64,000 bases of DNA from CAISDA01 sp050258555 (GTDB lineage: Bacteria > Bacteroidota > Ignavibacteria > UBA10030 > UBA8401): NCBI GenBank assembly GCA_050258555.1, contig JBLMZA010000094.1, positions 1 through 64,000 of the forward strand. The letters run 5' to 3'. Both the position numbers and the translations under genes were made by a program. Positions 34,284 through 42,684 of the stretch are shown piece after piece. Position 1 is the stretch's first letter; each line of letters starts with the position of its first letter. Below the pieces are notes generated by a model. That model was given only the letters and a program-made list of their open reading frames with translations. It was not told the origin of the DNA and searched no databases.

Positions 34284-35303
34284 ATGATGACAAGCAGGGA
34301 AGTGCTGATGATCGATGCGGAACGCGAGATCGAACGGATCGCCCATACGATCAGAACAACCGTCCGCCAGAGTGTCCGGCGAAGAGGCGCCGTTGTCGGC
34401 GTCTCCGGAGGGATCGACAGCGCAGTCTGCGCGGCGCTCTGCGTGCGCGCCTTCGGCAGCGCCAATGTGCTGGCGCTGCTGATGCCGGAACGCGATTCGA
34501 GCGAGACCTCGAAACGGCTGGGCAGGGAGCTCGCCGAACGGTTTTCCATCCCGTGCATCGAGGAGGATATCACGCCCGTGCTCGAGGGCGCCGGATGCTA
34601 CAGGCGCCAGCTTGAAGCGATCCGCAAAGTCTTTCCGGACTACGGCGAAGGATGGAAAAACAAAGTGGTGCTGCCGTCCATTCTGGACGGCGACCGGCTC
34701 AACGTGTCGCGCCTCACGGTGCAATCGCCCGACGGATCGTTCAGGACGGAGCGGCTGCCGATGGATGAATATCTGCAGCTCATTGCCGCCACGAACTTCA
34801 AACAGCGCATCCGCGCGATGATGGAATACTATCATGCCGACCGGCTCAACTACGCCGTGTGCGGCACGCCCAACCGGCTTGAATACGACCAGGGTTTCTT
34901 CGTCAAAGGCGGCGACGGGCTCGCCGATTTCAAGCCGATTGCCCACCTCTATAAAACGCAAGTCTACCAGCTCGGCGCGGCGCTCGGCATTCCGGAGGGC
35001 ATCCTGAAGCGCACACCCACCACCGACACGTATTCGCTTGAGCAGACGCAGGAGGAATTCTACTTTGCGCTGCCCTATGAAAAGATGGATCTCTGCCTGT
35101 ATTCCTATAACAACGACGTCGGTCCCGGCGAAGCGGCCGAAGCGCTCGGTCTTTCTTCCGAACAGGTGCTGCGCGTCTACAGGGATATCGAAGCGAAGCG
35201 GCGCGCGACATTGGCGCTGCATCTTCCGGCTTTGACGATGGAGCCGGTCGAACCGATCACATCCATGATCGAGGAGAGCAAGAAGGCGGTCTTCGCTTCC
35301 TGA
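34284..35303 (+). CDS. Divergent NadE-like ammonia-dependent ligase
   Basis: 339-residue ATP-pyrophosphatase of the NAD+ synthase (NadE) family, without a fused glutaminase domain. The PP-loop is VGVSGGIDSAVCA (SGGIDS at 41-46). Later motifs follow NadE order: TNFKQRIRAMM, VCGTPNRLEYDQGFFVKGGDG and ADFKPIAHLYKTQVYQLG. Compared with ordinary NadE (about 270 residues) there is an extra stretch near 110-180 (CYRRQLEAIRKVFPDYGEGW, then PSILDGDRLNVSRL) and the usual EKPPSAxL segment is replaced by KRTPTTDTYS. ATG 34287 is an alternative start with better ribosome-site spacing. Its neighbours are an ACP and an acyl ligase in a glycan locus, so it may make an amide there instead of NAD; this is inference. 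Confidence 0.75.
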   Translation: MMTSREVLMIDAEREIERIAHTIRTTVRQSVRRRGAVVGVSGGIDSAVCAALCVRAFGSANVLALLMPERDSSETSKRLGRELAERFSIPCIEEDITPVLEGAGCYRRQLEAIRKVFPDYGEGWKNKVVLPSILDGDRLNVSRLTVQSPDGSFRTERLPMDEYLQLIAATNFKQRIRAMMEYYHADRLNYAVCGTPNRLEYDQGFFVKGGDGLADFKPIAHLYKTQVYQLGAALGIPEGILKRTPTTDTYSLEQTQEEFYFALPYEKMDLCLYSYNNDVGPGEAAEALGLSSEQVLRVYRDIEAKRRATLALHLPALTMEPVEPITSMIEESKKAVFAS

Positions 35304-35359
35304 GTTCCACGTTGATCCGATAGACAATCCATTCCAGACTATTTTTCATAAGGACCGGT

Positions 35360-35620
35360 ATGATACAAGAACATGTGCGAGAACAGGTGCAGCAGTTCAT
35401 ACAGAAGAATTTCACGTTCGATGATACGCGCACGATCGACGGCTCGACGTCGCTTCTGGGCTCGGGCATCATCGATTCGACCGGCATTCTTGAACTCATC
35501 GGATTTCTGGAGACGACATACGGACTCAAATTCCAGGACAACGAGCTTGTGGGCGACAACTTCGATTCGATCGATCGGATCGTGCAGTTCCTTTCCACGA
35601 AAATGAACGGGACCCATTAA
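35360..35620 (+). CDS. Acyl carrier protein
   Basis: 86-residue acyl carrier protein. The phosphopantetheine site is Ser40 in GSGIIDSTGILELI, with the acidic-Ser order and helix II pattern of ACPs. Helix I (REQVQQFIQKNF) and helix III-IV (DNFDSIDRIVQFLSTKM) are also in place. It is more like stand-alone ACPs used in modification or polysaccharide loci than like AcpP, which usually has DSLDTVEL. It lies 56 nt after the NadE-like gene and 115 nt before the acyl ligase, so all three probably share a transcript. The ligase could load this ACP directly. Confidence 0.88.
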   Translation: MIQEHVREQVQQFIQKNFTFDDTRTIDGSTSLLGSGIIDSTGILELIGFLETTYGLKFQDNELVGDNFDSIDRIVQFLSTKMNGTH

Positions 35621-35735
35621 GGCGCGGGCCCGGCGGCGGCGTACAGAAGACGGATCACAAAGAAAAGAAACGAAGCGAAGGCGTACGGCAATCCAGCGGG
35701 CGGTGCATTCATTTTTTTTGGAAGGGATCTTGTCG

Positions 35736-37247
35736 ATGCTGATACATGAATACCTCTCACAAGCGGCCGAACGCATGCCGGAAAAAACGGCGCTGGTCTG
35801 CGGCAAGATGCGCGCCTCCTACCGCATGCTTCATGAGCGCGCGAAAAACTTCGCCGCATTCCTGCGCACGCAGGAGCTGGAAAAAGGCGACCGCGTGGCC
35901 GTCTATATCGATACGAGCATCGAAACGGTGACGGCGATCTTCGGCATTCTGGAAGCGGGAGGCTGCCTGGTGATCGTCAACCCCTCGACGCATTCCGAAC
36001 GGCTCGGATTCATTCTCAACGACGCCGGAGCGAAGTTCGTCATTGCCTCGGTCGACAAGCTTGCCGTCGTCGAGCAGGCGGTCAAGCAGTGCCAGACATC
36101 GCCCGGGCTGATCCTGACCGGTCCGGTCGAAGACGACGACCGCTATATGAGCTTCGAGCAGGCCACCAATACGCTGCTTCCCTTCACGCCCGTCAAGGTG
36201 ATCGACAACGATCTGGCGGCGATCATCTACACCTCCGGCTCGACAGGCAAGCCCAAGGGCGTCACGCATCTGCACCGCACGATCAACGTCGTGGTGGAAA
36301 CCGTGGCCGACTACCTCTGCCACAGTGAAGAGGATGTGGTGCTCGGCGTGCTTCCGCTCTCATCGAGCTACGGGCTCCTTCAGGTGCTCGTCACATTCTA
36401 CACGTGCGGCAGGATCGTGCTCGAGCGCGGCTTCGGCTATCCGTATGAAATCATACAGCGCATGAAGGAGGAAGGCGTCACCGGCTTTGCCGGCGCGCCG
36501 ACGGTCTATGCGATCATCCTGAAGCTCGAGGGGCTCGAGCGCGAGGATTTTTCGCGCCTGCGCTACATCACCAATGCCGCGGCCGCGATGCCGGCGCCGT
36601 TCATTCCGCAATTGCGCAGGATCTTTCCTTCCACGAAGATCTACCTGATGCACGGGCTCACCGAATGCCTGCGCACGACATTCCTTCCGCCCGATGAAAT
36701 CGACGCGAAGCCGACGTCCGTCGGGTGCGGCATGAAGAACGTCGAGTTGTGGCTCGAGGATCAGGCGGGCAACCGCGTGGCGAAGGGGCAGGTCGGCGAA
36801 ATGATGGTGCGCGGATCGAACATCATGCAGGGCTACTGGAACGATCCCGAAGGCACATCCAGGGTCCTGAAGCCGGGCCGCTATCCATGGGAGAAGGTCT
36901 TGCGCACGCGCGATCTCTTCATCGAGGATGAGGAAGGGTACTTCCATTTCGTCTCGCGCGAGGATGAGCTCATCAAGAGCCGGGGCGAAAAAGTCTCTCC
37001 GGTCGAAGTCGAGGACGTGCTCTACCGGCTCGATGCGGTGCAGGAAACGCGCGTGATCGGCGTGCCCGACGGCGTGCTCGGGCAGGCAATCAGGGCCGAA
37101 ATCGTGCTGAAGGAACATCACACGCTCACCGCCCAGGAAGTGAAGGCGCACTGCAGGAAGAACATCGAGGATTTCAAGGTGCCGCACCACATCGAGTTCG
37201 TCCAGTCGCTGCCGAAGACGCAGGGAGGAAAGATCAAGCGCTCCTGA
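35736..37247 (+). CDS. AMP-forming acyl-CoA/acyl-ACP ligase
   Basis: 503-residue class I adenylate-forming enzyme, activating a carboxylic acid as its acyl-AMP and passing it to a thiol (CoA or the neighbouring ACP). The ATG at 35736 has a GGAAGGGA site upstream. The P-loop IIYTSGSTGKPKG is at residues 164-176, the A5 region is MHGLTECLRTTFLPP, A7/A8 are LRTRDLFIEDEEGYFHFVSRED and IKSRGEKVSPVEVED (in landmarks), and the catalytic Lys is in the terminal GGKIKRS. It resembles the AMP ligases that accompany exosortase-type and other exopolysaccharide loci. The substrate acid is unknown. Convergent with the response regulator gene after 17 nt. Confidence 0.9.
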   Translation: MLIHEYLSQAAERMPEKTALVCGKMRASYRMLHERAKNFAAFLRTQELEKGDRVAVYIDTSIETVTAIFGILEAGGCLVIVNPSTHSERLGFILNDAGAKFVIASVDKLAVVEQAVKQCQTSPGLILTGPVEDDDRYMSFEQATNTLLPFTPVKVIDNDLAAIIYTSGSTGKPKGVTHLHRTINVVVETVADYLCHSEEDVVLGVLPLSSSYGLLQVLVTFYTCGRIVLERGFGYPYEIIQRMKEEGVTGFAGAPTVYAIILKLEGLEREDFSRLRYITNAAAAMPAPFIPQLRRIFPSTKIYLMHGLTECLRTTFLPPDEIDAKPTSVGCGMKNVELWLEDQAGNRVAKGQVGEMMVRGSNIMQGYWNDPEGTSRVLKPGRYPWEKVLRTRDLFIEDEEGYFHFVSREDELIKSRGEKVSPVEVEDVLYRLDAVQETRVIGVPDGVLGQAIRAEIVLKEHHTLTAQEVKAHCRKNIEDFKVPHHIEFVQSLPKTQGGKIKRS

Positions 37248-37264
37248 TGCGGCCTTTGGCGGCG

Positions 37265-37636
37265 TTATTGGTTCGGCGTCGGCTCGGCGATCGATGTGAT
37301 GAGGTTGATGAGCGTCTTGATCTCGAACGGCTTTTCCAGAAACGCGTAGGCTCCTTTCTCCTTCGCTTCGGTGACGACGGCCGGCGCCGTGTAGCCGGAG
37401 ATCATGATGACCTTCGCGCCCGCATTGATCTTGCGCACCTCACCGAGCACGTCCATGCCGCTGGTGGTGGGCAGTCCGAGATCGAGAATGACGACATCGG
37501 GACGATGCTCCTTGTAGAGTTCGATGCTCCGGGGGCCGTCGGCGGTAATGAAAAGTTCGTGTCCCGCATGATGGAGTACATTGCTCAATGCGTTGAGCAC
37601 GAGTTCGTCGTCGTCGATGATCAATATCTTTGCCAT
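37265..37636 (-). CDS. Single-domain response regulator (CheY-like)
   Basis: 123-residue receiver domain with no output domain. The acid pocket is IDDDE (8-11), the phospho-acceptor is D52 in VVILDLGLP, the conserved Thr/Ser is S80 in IMISGYT, and the Lys is K102 in FLEKPFE. It is the last gene of the long minus-strand polysaccharide run, 67 nt after a GT2 gene. It could relay a signal to glycan synthesis or be only adjacent. Its cognate kinase is not in the window; the receiver/HisKA protein at 10 kb is a separate gene. Confidence 0.92.
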   Translation of the reverse strand: MAKILIIDDDELVLNALSNVLHHAGHELFITADGPRSIELYKEHRPDVVILDLGLPTTSGMDVLGEVRKINAGAKVIMISGYTAPAVVTEAKEKGAYAFLEKPFEIKTLINLITSIAEPTPNQ

Positions 37637-37703
37637 GGCAGTCGTTCCTTGGTCGTCTTGATTGGTGTAGAAATATCTTCGTTCAAACGTTCCTCTCTCC
37701 TTC

Positions 37704-38936
37704 TCAGCGTTCCTCCATTTCGCGCGCGGTGCGCACCCATTCTCCCGAGCGTTCCTGGCGCGCCAGTTTCAGATACAGCTTCGCCTTCCACCAGACATAC
37801 TGCGGAATCGTCGAAAGCGTGCGCGCCAGCGACGGATCTTCCGAGACCTTCACGCCTCCGCTCACATGCAGGATGCCCGAAAGCATCGCCGCACTCCAGG
37901 CAATCGTCCACCACAGCAGGCTCTGACTTCCGCCTGAGGCCCAGGCAAGAAGCGACAGGAGGGCGAGCGTGATCGATCCGGCCATCATCGTGACGAATGC
38001 CGGCATCACAAGGTCGATGAATGCGTCGCCGAGCACCCAGGAGCGCCGAAGAAGCGCCGCAGAAAGCAGCACACGGGCGTAGCGGCGGATCACCGGCAGG
38101 CGTCCGCCTTCCCAGCGCGCGCGCTGGCTTTCGGCGTTCGACGCCTCTTCCGGCATGACGGCAAGCGCGCATGCGCCGGGCACAAACACCGGCGCGTATC
38201 CCGCAAGAAGCATCTGCAAGCCGTATTCGAGATCCTCGGCCTTTGAAAACGCGCGCCACGGCACATGTTCCATCGCCTGGCGTGTGAAGCACATGCCGTT
38301 TCCCTTCAACCCGGCGGAGAGTCCCATGGCTTTGCGCCCGAGCGGCCGCACATAATTATGGAGCACGAAGCTCAGGCGCAATGCCTCGGCTGTCCAGGAT
38401 CCGGTGCGCGAGGGAGCCGCAAGGTCGCTCGTTTGCATCACGTGTGCGCCGCTTTCTATTGCAACATTGAGCATGGCCAGATAGTTGCCCGAAACAATCG
38501 TATCGGCATCGATCACGATGAGCGCGTCGAAATCCGCGGCAGAGGAGGCGCCAAGCAGACGCTCGAATGCCCAGCGCAGCGCGTGGCCCTTGCCCCGCTG
38601 CGCCGCGTCCGTGCGCTCCATGACGCGCGCGCCTTCCTCGCGTGCAAGCGCTGCGGTCGCATCGGTGCAGTTATCGGCGATGACGACGCGCTCAAAAAGA
38701 TGCCGGGGATAGTCGACCGATGCGAGGCTGCGAAGCGTCGTCCTGATCGATGAGGCTTCATTATGCGCCGGCACAAGAAAGAGAAATTTCCTCAGACACC
38801 GTGTCTCCGGTTCGGCGGCCGCATTGCGGCTGCGACGTTTCTGAAACAGCGCGGCACCGGTGAGAAATGCCAGATACAGAAGCGGCATTCCGAAGAGGAG
38901 GAAGAAGATACCTTGGAATGTATGAACGATGAACAT
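37704..38936 (-). CDS. Membrane glycosyltransferase family 2
   Basis: 410-residue GT2 enzyme of the cellulose-synthase/HAS-like type. The ATG at 38936 starts a membrane segment (FQGIFFLLFGMPLLYLAFL); the open frame from 39041 adds unrelated sequence. The catalytic domain has FLVPAHNEASSIRTTLRSLA, VVIADNCTDATAALA, KGHALRWAFERLL, IVIDADTIV (DxD-like), FSKAEDLEYGLQMLLAG and a QRARWEGGR motif that corresponds to QxxRW. Two to three membrane helices follow (AFVTMMAGSITLALLSLLAW). QxxRW enzymes are usually processive; whether this one is cannot be told. Acceptor and donor are unknown. It sits at the 3' end of the locus, 13 nt from the GT39-like gene. Confidence 0.88.
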   Translation of the reverse strand: MFIVHTFQGIFFLLFGMPLLYLAFLTGAALFQKRRSRNAAAEPETRCLRKFLFLVPAHNEASSIRTTLRSLASVDYPRHLFERVVIADNCTDATAALAREEGARVMERTDAAQRGKGHALRWAFERLLGASSAADFDALIVIDADTIVSGNYLAMLNVAIESGAHVMQTSDLAAPSRTGSWTAEALRLSFVLHNYVRPLGRKAMGLSAGLKGNGMCFTRQAMEHVPWRAFSKAEDLEYGLQMLLAGYAPVFVPGACALAVMPEEASNAESQRARWEGGRLPVIRRYARVLLSAALLRRSWVLGDAFIDLVMPAFVTMMAGSITLALLSLLAWASGGSQSLLWWTIAWSAAMLSGILHVSGGVKVSEDPSLARTLSTIPQYVWWKAKLYLKLARQERSGEWVRTAREMEER

Positions 38937-38949
38937 GCGTCTCTCGTGC

Positions 38950-40638
38950 TTAATCGTGAGAAATCTGTTGCCTGGTACTGTCATGCAATGCGAACGCCTG
39001 ATCGGGGAGCGCGCGGACATAGAGCACAAAGTCCCCGACATGTTCCTTTGCCCGGTAATCGCGCATTTCCTCCTGGATGAAGCCCGAATGCAGAAAGTAG
39101 TCGTGCATCCGGAAGCCTTCGGGCATGGCCGAGCAGTGTTCGCCGTCGTGTATGAAGACGAGCGCCGGCTTCATCGTTTCGATGTCGGATCCGAGTTCGG
39201 AAAGAAACCGCCGCTCCTCATCGGGCATCGCTCGGCGGTCCCGATAGGGAAACGTGCCCGTCTCGGCGCTGCCGTAATAAAAGCCGGCCAGCGGAAAGCT
39301 CGTCAGGTAGCGGCTTGCCGAGCGCCGCCCGGTCTGTATGAGCGTGGGATAGGCCGGAAAGAGGACCGTGTTGATGAACAGCACGCGGTCTTCTTGCGCG
39401 GAATATGAGCGGATCGCCTGCCGGTACATGCGGAAGGATTCATACGTGACATAGGAGCGGTCGGCGATGAATGCGCGCACGGTCAGCGTGAAGAGTCCCA
39501 GAAGAATGAGAATCGATGCCGAGACGGCCCAAAGCTTCCGCGCGCGCACCTGTTCGCGCCGGTGCATGATTTCCTCATACAGCCAGAGCGCGGCAAAGAG
39601 CGAGAGCATGACAAACGAGATTTTGGCCGGAAGCGCATGATAGGAATATCCCTTCTGCTGCATCCAATAGGAAAGGAACGACCCGATAAAGAGTCCCGTG
39701 AGCATCTCCAGGCGGAGCGAGGAGATGCCGCGCCGCCGAACGATGACGAAGGCGAGCACCGCGCCGAATACGAGCGAGACACTGCCGGCGATGACCGCGG
39801 GCTGCGTGAACATGTAATGGAAGAGATTCAGGTTGATCGTTCCGTAGTAATGCATGAAAAACGGCATCCACCGCCCGAAAAGTTCCGCATGCACACGCTC
39901 GGGAAGAAACAGGAAATGCAGCGCATAGGACAGAGTGAACGCGCATGCGCTCAGCATTTCAGGCGCGACGAGCACGCGAGCGCGCCGTGTGCGCACCAGG
40001 GCGATCGCTTCGGGAATCAGAACGAGAAGGAAGAAGTACGGCTTCAGGCTGAGTCCGATGCCGGTCATGATGCCGATCACCATGGACGGCGCGGGCCGGA
40101 CCCGGTCCCCGTAATAGCGGATCACGCGCACGATCACGAACGGAAAGACCATGATGATCACCAGATAATCGCGCTGCCCGAAATCGCCCGTCGCATAGAC
40201 GAACAGCGAAGAGACGATCCATCCCGCAAGCAGCGCGGCGCGCGCCGCGGGCTTCAGGTTCAATTCGCGCATGCGAAAAAGTGAAAACAGAAGAACGCTC
40301 GAGACAAGCAGCTGTCCGGCCACAAAGAGCGAAAAGGCCTGGGGCAGCAGGAGCCCGGTCGCCTTCGACACATAGACGGGCGCCATATTCATATAGAAGA
40401 TCAGGGGCGGATTGATGTCGATGAAGTCGACATAGGGCAATCCGCCTTCGGTCAGAATCCGGGCGCACTCCAGCACATAGGCGCAGTCGTGGTTGATCTG
40501 CAAAGGCGAGCGCAGGATCATCCAGGCCAGCGGCAGAAAAAGCGCAAAGGGAAGGGCGTCGATCCATGCATGCGGGACCGGCCCGGCCGTGTGGGGCGCC
40601 TTGATCGGCGCGCCGTATTCAGAGCCCGTGCGCATCAT
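38950..40638 (-). CDS. ArnT/GT39-like membrane glycosyltransferase
   Basis: 562-residue polytopic membrane protein resembling glycosyltransferases that use polyprenyl-phosphate sugars (GT39/GT83, ArnT/PMT fold). The first periplasmic loop carries the acidic motif of the fold, INHDCAYVLECAR, followed by YVDFIDINPPLIFYMN. At least ten hydrophobic segments follow. The ATG at 40638 overlaps the stop of the GT2 gene upstream (ATGA). That gene encodes a DPM1/GtrB-like enzyme that would make the polyprenyl-phosphate sugar, so the two form a plausible GtrB-Gtr pair which decorates a lipid-linked or surface glycan from the periplasmic face. The sugar is unknown. Confidence 0.8.
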   Translation of the reverse strand: MMRTGSEYGAPIKAPHTAGPVPHAWIDALPFALFLPLAWMILRSPLQINHDCAYVLECARILTEGGLPYVDFIDINPPLIFYMNMAPVYVSKATGLLLPQAFSLFVAGQLLVSSVLLFSLFRMRELNLKPAARAALLAGWIVSSLFVYATGDFGQRDYLVIIMVFPFVIVRVIRYYGDRVRPAPSMVIGIMTGIGLSLKPYFFLLVLIPEAIALVRTRRARVLVAPEMLSACAFTLSYALHFLFLPERVHAELFGRWMPFFMHYYGTINLNLFHYMFTQPAVIAGSVSLVFGAVLAFVIVRRRGISSLRLEMLTGLFIGSFLSYWMQQKGYSYHALPAKISFVMLSLFAALWLYEEIMHRREQVRARKLWAVSASILILLGLFTLTVRAFIADRSYVTYESFRMYRQAIRSYSAQEDRVLFINTVLFPAYPTLIQTGRRSASRYLTSFPLAGFYYGSAETGTFPYRDRRAMPDEERRFLSELGSDIETMKPALVFIHDGEHCSAMPEGFRMHDYFLHSGFIQEEMRDYRAKEHVGDFVLYVRALPDQAFALHDSTRQQISHD

Positions 40639-41618
40639 AATGAATGGACCCTGCAGGAGGAAACATCATAGACGGCACCGGTGTCGTCGTCATCGAAGCC
40701 GAGGGTCTGCTTCACAAGAAAGATCGGGCGCTTTCTCACCTCATCCAGGACGCGCCAGAGATATTCGCCGATGATGCCGATGCCGATGAGCTGGGCCCCG
40801 GAGGCGATCAGGACGACGACCATGAGCGAAGACCAGCCCTCGATCGCCACGCCGTGCACCAGGCGCAGTCCGATGATAAAGAGCGCGTAGAGAAGGCCGA
40901 ACGCCGCAATGGTGAAGCCCATGCTGCTGACCACGCGCAGCGGAAAATACGAGAACGCCGTGAAGGAATCGATGAAGAGCTTGATCTTCTTGGCCACTGA
41001 CCAGCGGGAGCGGCCCGCGGCCCGCGCCCGGCGCTCATAGGCGATGAGCTTGCGCTCATAGCCCGTCCAGAGCACCTGGATGATGAGATGGGAATTCTTT
41101 TCCTCCATCTTGAGAATCGCGTCGATCACTTTCCGGTCGATGAGCCCGTAGTCGCACCCGCCTTCGGGAATATTCTTCACGCCGAAGCGCCGCATGAGCC
41201 GGTAGAAGAGCGAAGCGAGCACTTTCGTCGCCCAGGGATCCTTGCGCGAGGAGCGCACGGCGAGCACGGCCGGGAAGCCTTCTTTCCATCCCCGGTAGAG
41301 TTCGTGGATGAGCGAGGGCGGATCCTGCAGATCGGCGCTGATGATGACGGCGCAGTCTCCCGTGGCATACGAAAGCCCGGCGAAGACGGCGATGCCCGAG
41401 CCGTGGTTTTTCGAGAGCTGCACGAGCTTCACTCGGCTGTCCTTCTTGGCGAAGCCCGCAATGATCTCCGCCGAGTGATCGCCCGAGCCGTCATCGACGA
41501 AGATGAATTCGGCGTCTGCCGTATCGAGTATCCGCATCACATGGCGGAATTCCTCGTACAAGGCCGGCAGCGTCGGGGCATTGTAATAGACCGGAACAAT
41601 GATCGAGAGTTTATCCAC
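40635..41618 (-). CDS. GtrB/DPM1-like polyprenyl-phosphate glycosyltransferase
   Basis: 327-residue GT2 enzyme that transfers a sugar to undecaprenyl phosphate on the inner face of the membrane. The start is the GTG at 41618, with AAAAGGAG upstream. The catalytic domain has LSIIVPVYYNAPTLPALYEEF, FIFVDDGSGDHSAEI, GIAVFAGLSYATGDCAVIISADLQDPP (landmark DLQDPP) and a later GGCDYGLIDRKV. Two C-terminal membrane helices (FTIAAFGLLYALFIIGLRL and LMVVVLIASGAQLIGIGIIGEYLWR) are typical of GtrB. It is coupled by a 4-nt overlap to the GT39-like membrane enzyme that would use its product. Lies 57 nt after the WecD-like gene. Confidence 0.9.
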   Translation of the reverse strand: MDKLSIIVPVYYNAPTLPALYEEFRHVMRILDTADAEFIFVDDGSGDHSAEIIAGFAKKDSRVKLVQLSKNHGSGIAVFAGLSYATGDCAVIISADLQDPPSLIHELYRGWKEGFPAVLAVRSSRKDPWATKVLASLFYRLMRRFGVKNIPEGGCDYGLIDRKVIDAILKMEEKNSHLIIQVLWTGYERKLIAYERRARAAGRSRWSVAKKIKLFIDSFTAFSYFPLRVVSSMGFTIAAFGLLYALFIIGLRLVHGVAIEGWSSLMVVVLIASGAQLIGIGIIGEYLWRVLDEVRKRPIFLVKQTLGFDDDDTGAVYDVSSCRVHSL

Positions 41619-41674
41619 AGCGGCACCTGCTCCTTTTCGTTCGCACTCTGCGTGTATTGTGTGTCGGCAACGGT

Positions 41675-42646
41675 TCAGTTGAGCACCTTCCGGAAGACGA
41701 ACTCCGTCTTTCCCAGATGAAATCCCAAATGTTCGCACACCTTGATGATGCGGATGTTGGTGGCCTGCGTCGAGAAGAAGAGATGCTCGGCGCCTGCCTC
41801 CGCAAAATGATAAATGAGTTCCGAAAGCATCTTGACGGCCCATCCCTGAAGGGCGCCCGAACTGGCGCCGAGCACCAATTGACTGATGGGACGCTCCCAC
41901 GTCTGCCAGTCCTTTTTGAGATACCGCCCGGTGGCGACGGCCGTCGGCGCTCCGGGAAGATCGGGCACCATGACGATATCCGAGAACTCCTTCGAGAGCG
42001 AGACGCGTATCCACTGTTCCATAAGCCGGTCGGCATCCTCTCTGGAAATGAACGGATCGGCATGGAAGCGGTCATAGATGTTGACCGTATCGCGCACCAC
42101 CCCGGTGATCGAGGGAAGATCCTCGGGCCGGGCTTCGCGCGTCGGATAGCGCTTGATGTATTCAAAGTCGCAGATGGCGCGGTGGTAATACAAGCGCGGC
42201 TCGATCAGGCAGAAGCCGGCTTCGCCGAGCGCGCGCATGAGCGAGAGATCCCTCGGATCGACCTGGGCAAACATGTAGCGGATGCCGTGCTCGCGCGCCT
42301 TCTGTTGCACGGCGCTGACGGCCGCGGCCAGCTCGGCGAAGGGACGGTATCCCGGCTGGGCCAGCGGATAAATGCCGTGGAGCCTGGCGATGCCGTAGCC
42401 GAAGAAGGCGCTGTCCCACGGGAGCTTCTCGGCCATGACGGCCAGCGGGCCTTCCTTCGGATCTTCGAGAATGAAGCGCAGATCGTCCGCCTCGTCGATC
42501 ACACGGCAGAGCGTATCGAGGAGGAGCTTTTTATCGCCCTCGGACGAGATGCCGCGGATGTAATCGAGCGGCGACCAGGGCAGCGTCGATGCCAGGGCCT
42601 GCCGCACGTCCTCGTTCACTGCCGTAAAGTCTCTGATGCATTCCAT
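41675..42646 (-). CDS. WecD-like GNAT acetyltransferase
   Basis: 323-residue acyltransferase resembling WecD, which N-acetylates dTDP-4-amino-6-deoxygalactose in enterobacterial common antigen synthesis. The ATG at 42646 (MECIRDFT) follows GAGAATCC; the longer frame is not family-like. The hallmark LPWDSAFFGYGIARL is near residues 76-90. The GNAT half shows ISQLVLGASSGALQGWAVKMLSEL (acetyl-CoA loop region), then HLFFSTQATNIRIIKVCEHLGFHLGKTEFVF in landmarks TQATNI and CEHLGF. The N-terminal ~70 residues are not recognised. Together with the aminotransferase and the CDP-sugar genes, it is the best candidate for N-acylating the unusual amino sugar of this locus. Confidence 0.82.
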   Translation of the reverse strand: MECIRDFTAVNEDVRQALASTLPWSPLDYIRGISSEGDKKLLLDTLCRVIDEADDLRFILEDPKEGPLAVMAEKLPWDSAFFGYGIARLHGIYPLAQPGYRPFAELAAAVSAVQQKAREHGIRYMFAQVDPRDLSLMRALGEAGFCLIEPRLYYHRAICDFEYIKRYPTREARPEDLPSITGVVRDTVNIYDRFHADPFISREDADRLMEQWIRVSLSKEFSDIVMVPDLPGAPTAVATGRYLKKDWQTWERPISQLVLGASSGALQGWAVKMLSELIYHFAEAGAEHLFFSTQATNIRIIKVCEHLGFHLGKTEFVFRKVLN

Positions 42647-42684
42647 GGGATTCTCCTTCGTCTTCGATCTCTCTTGTTCCCCAT

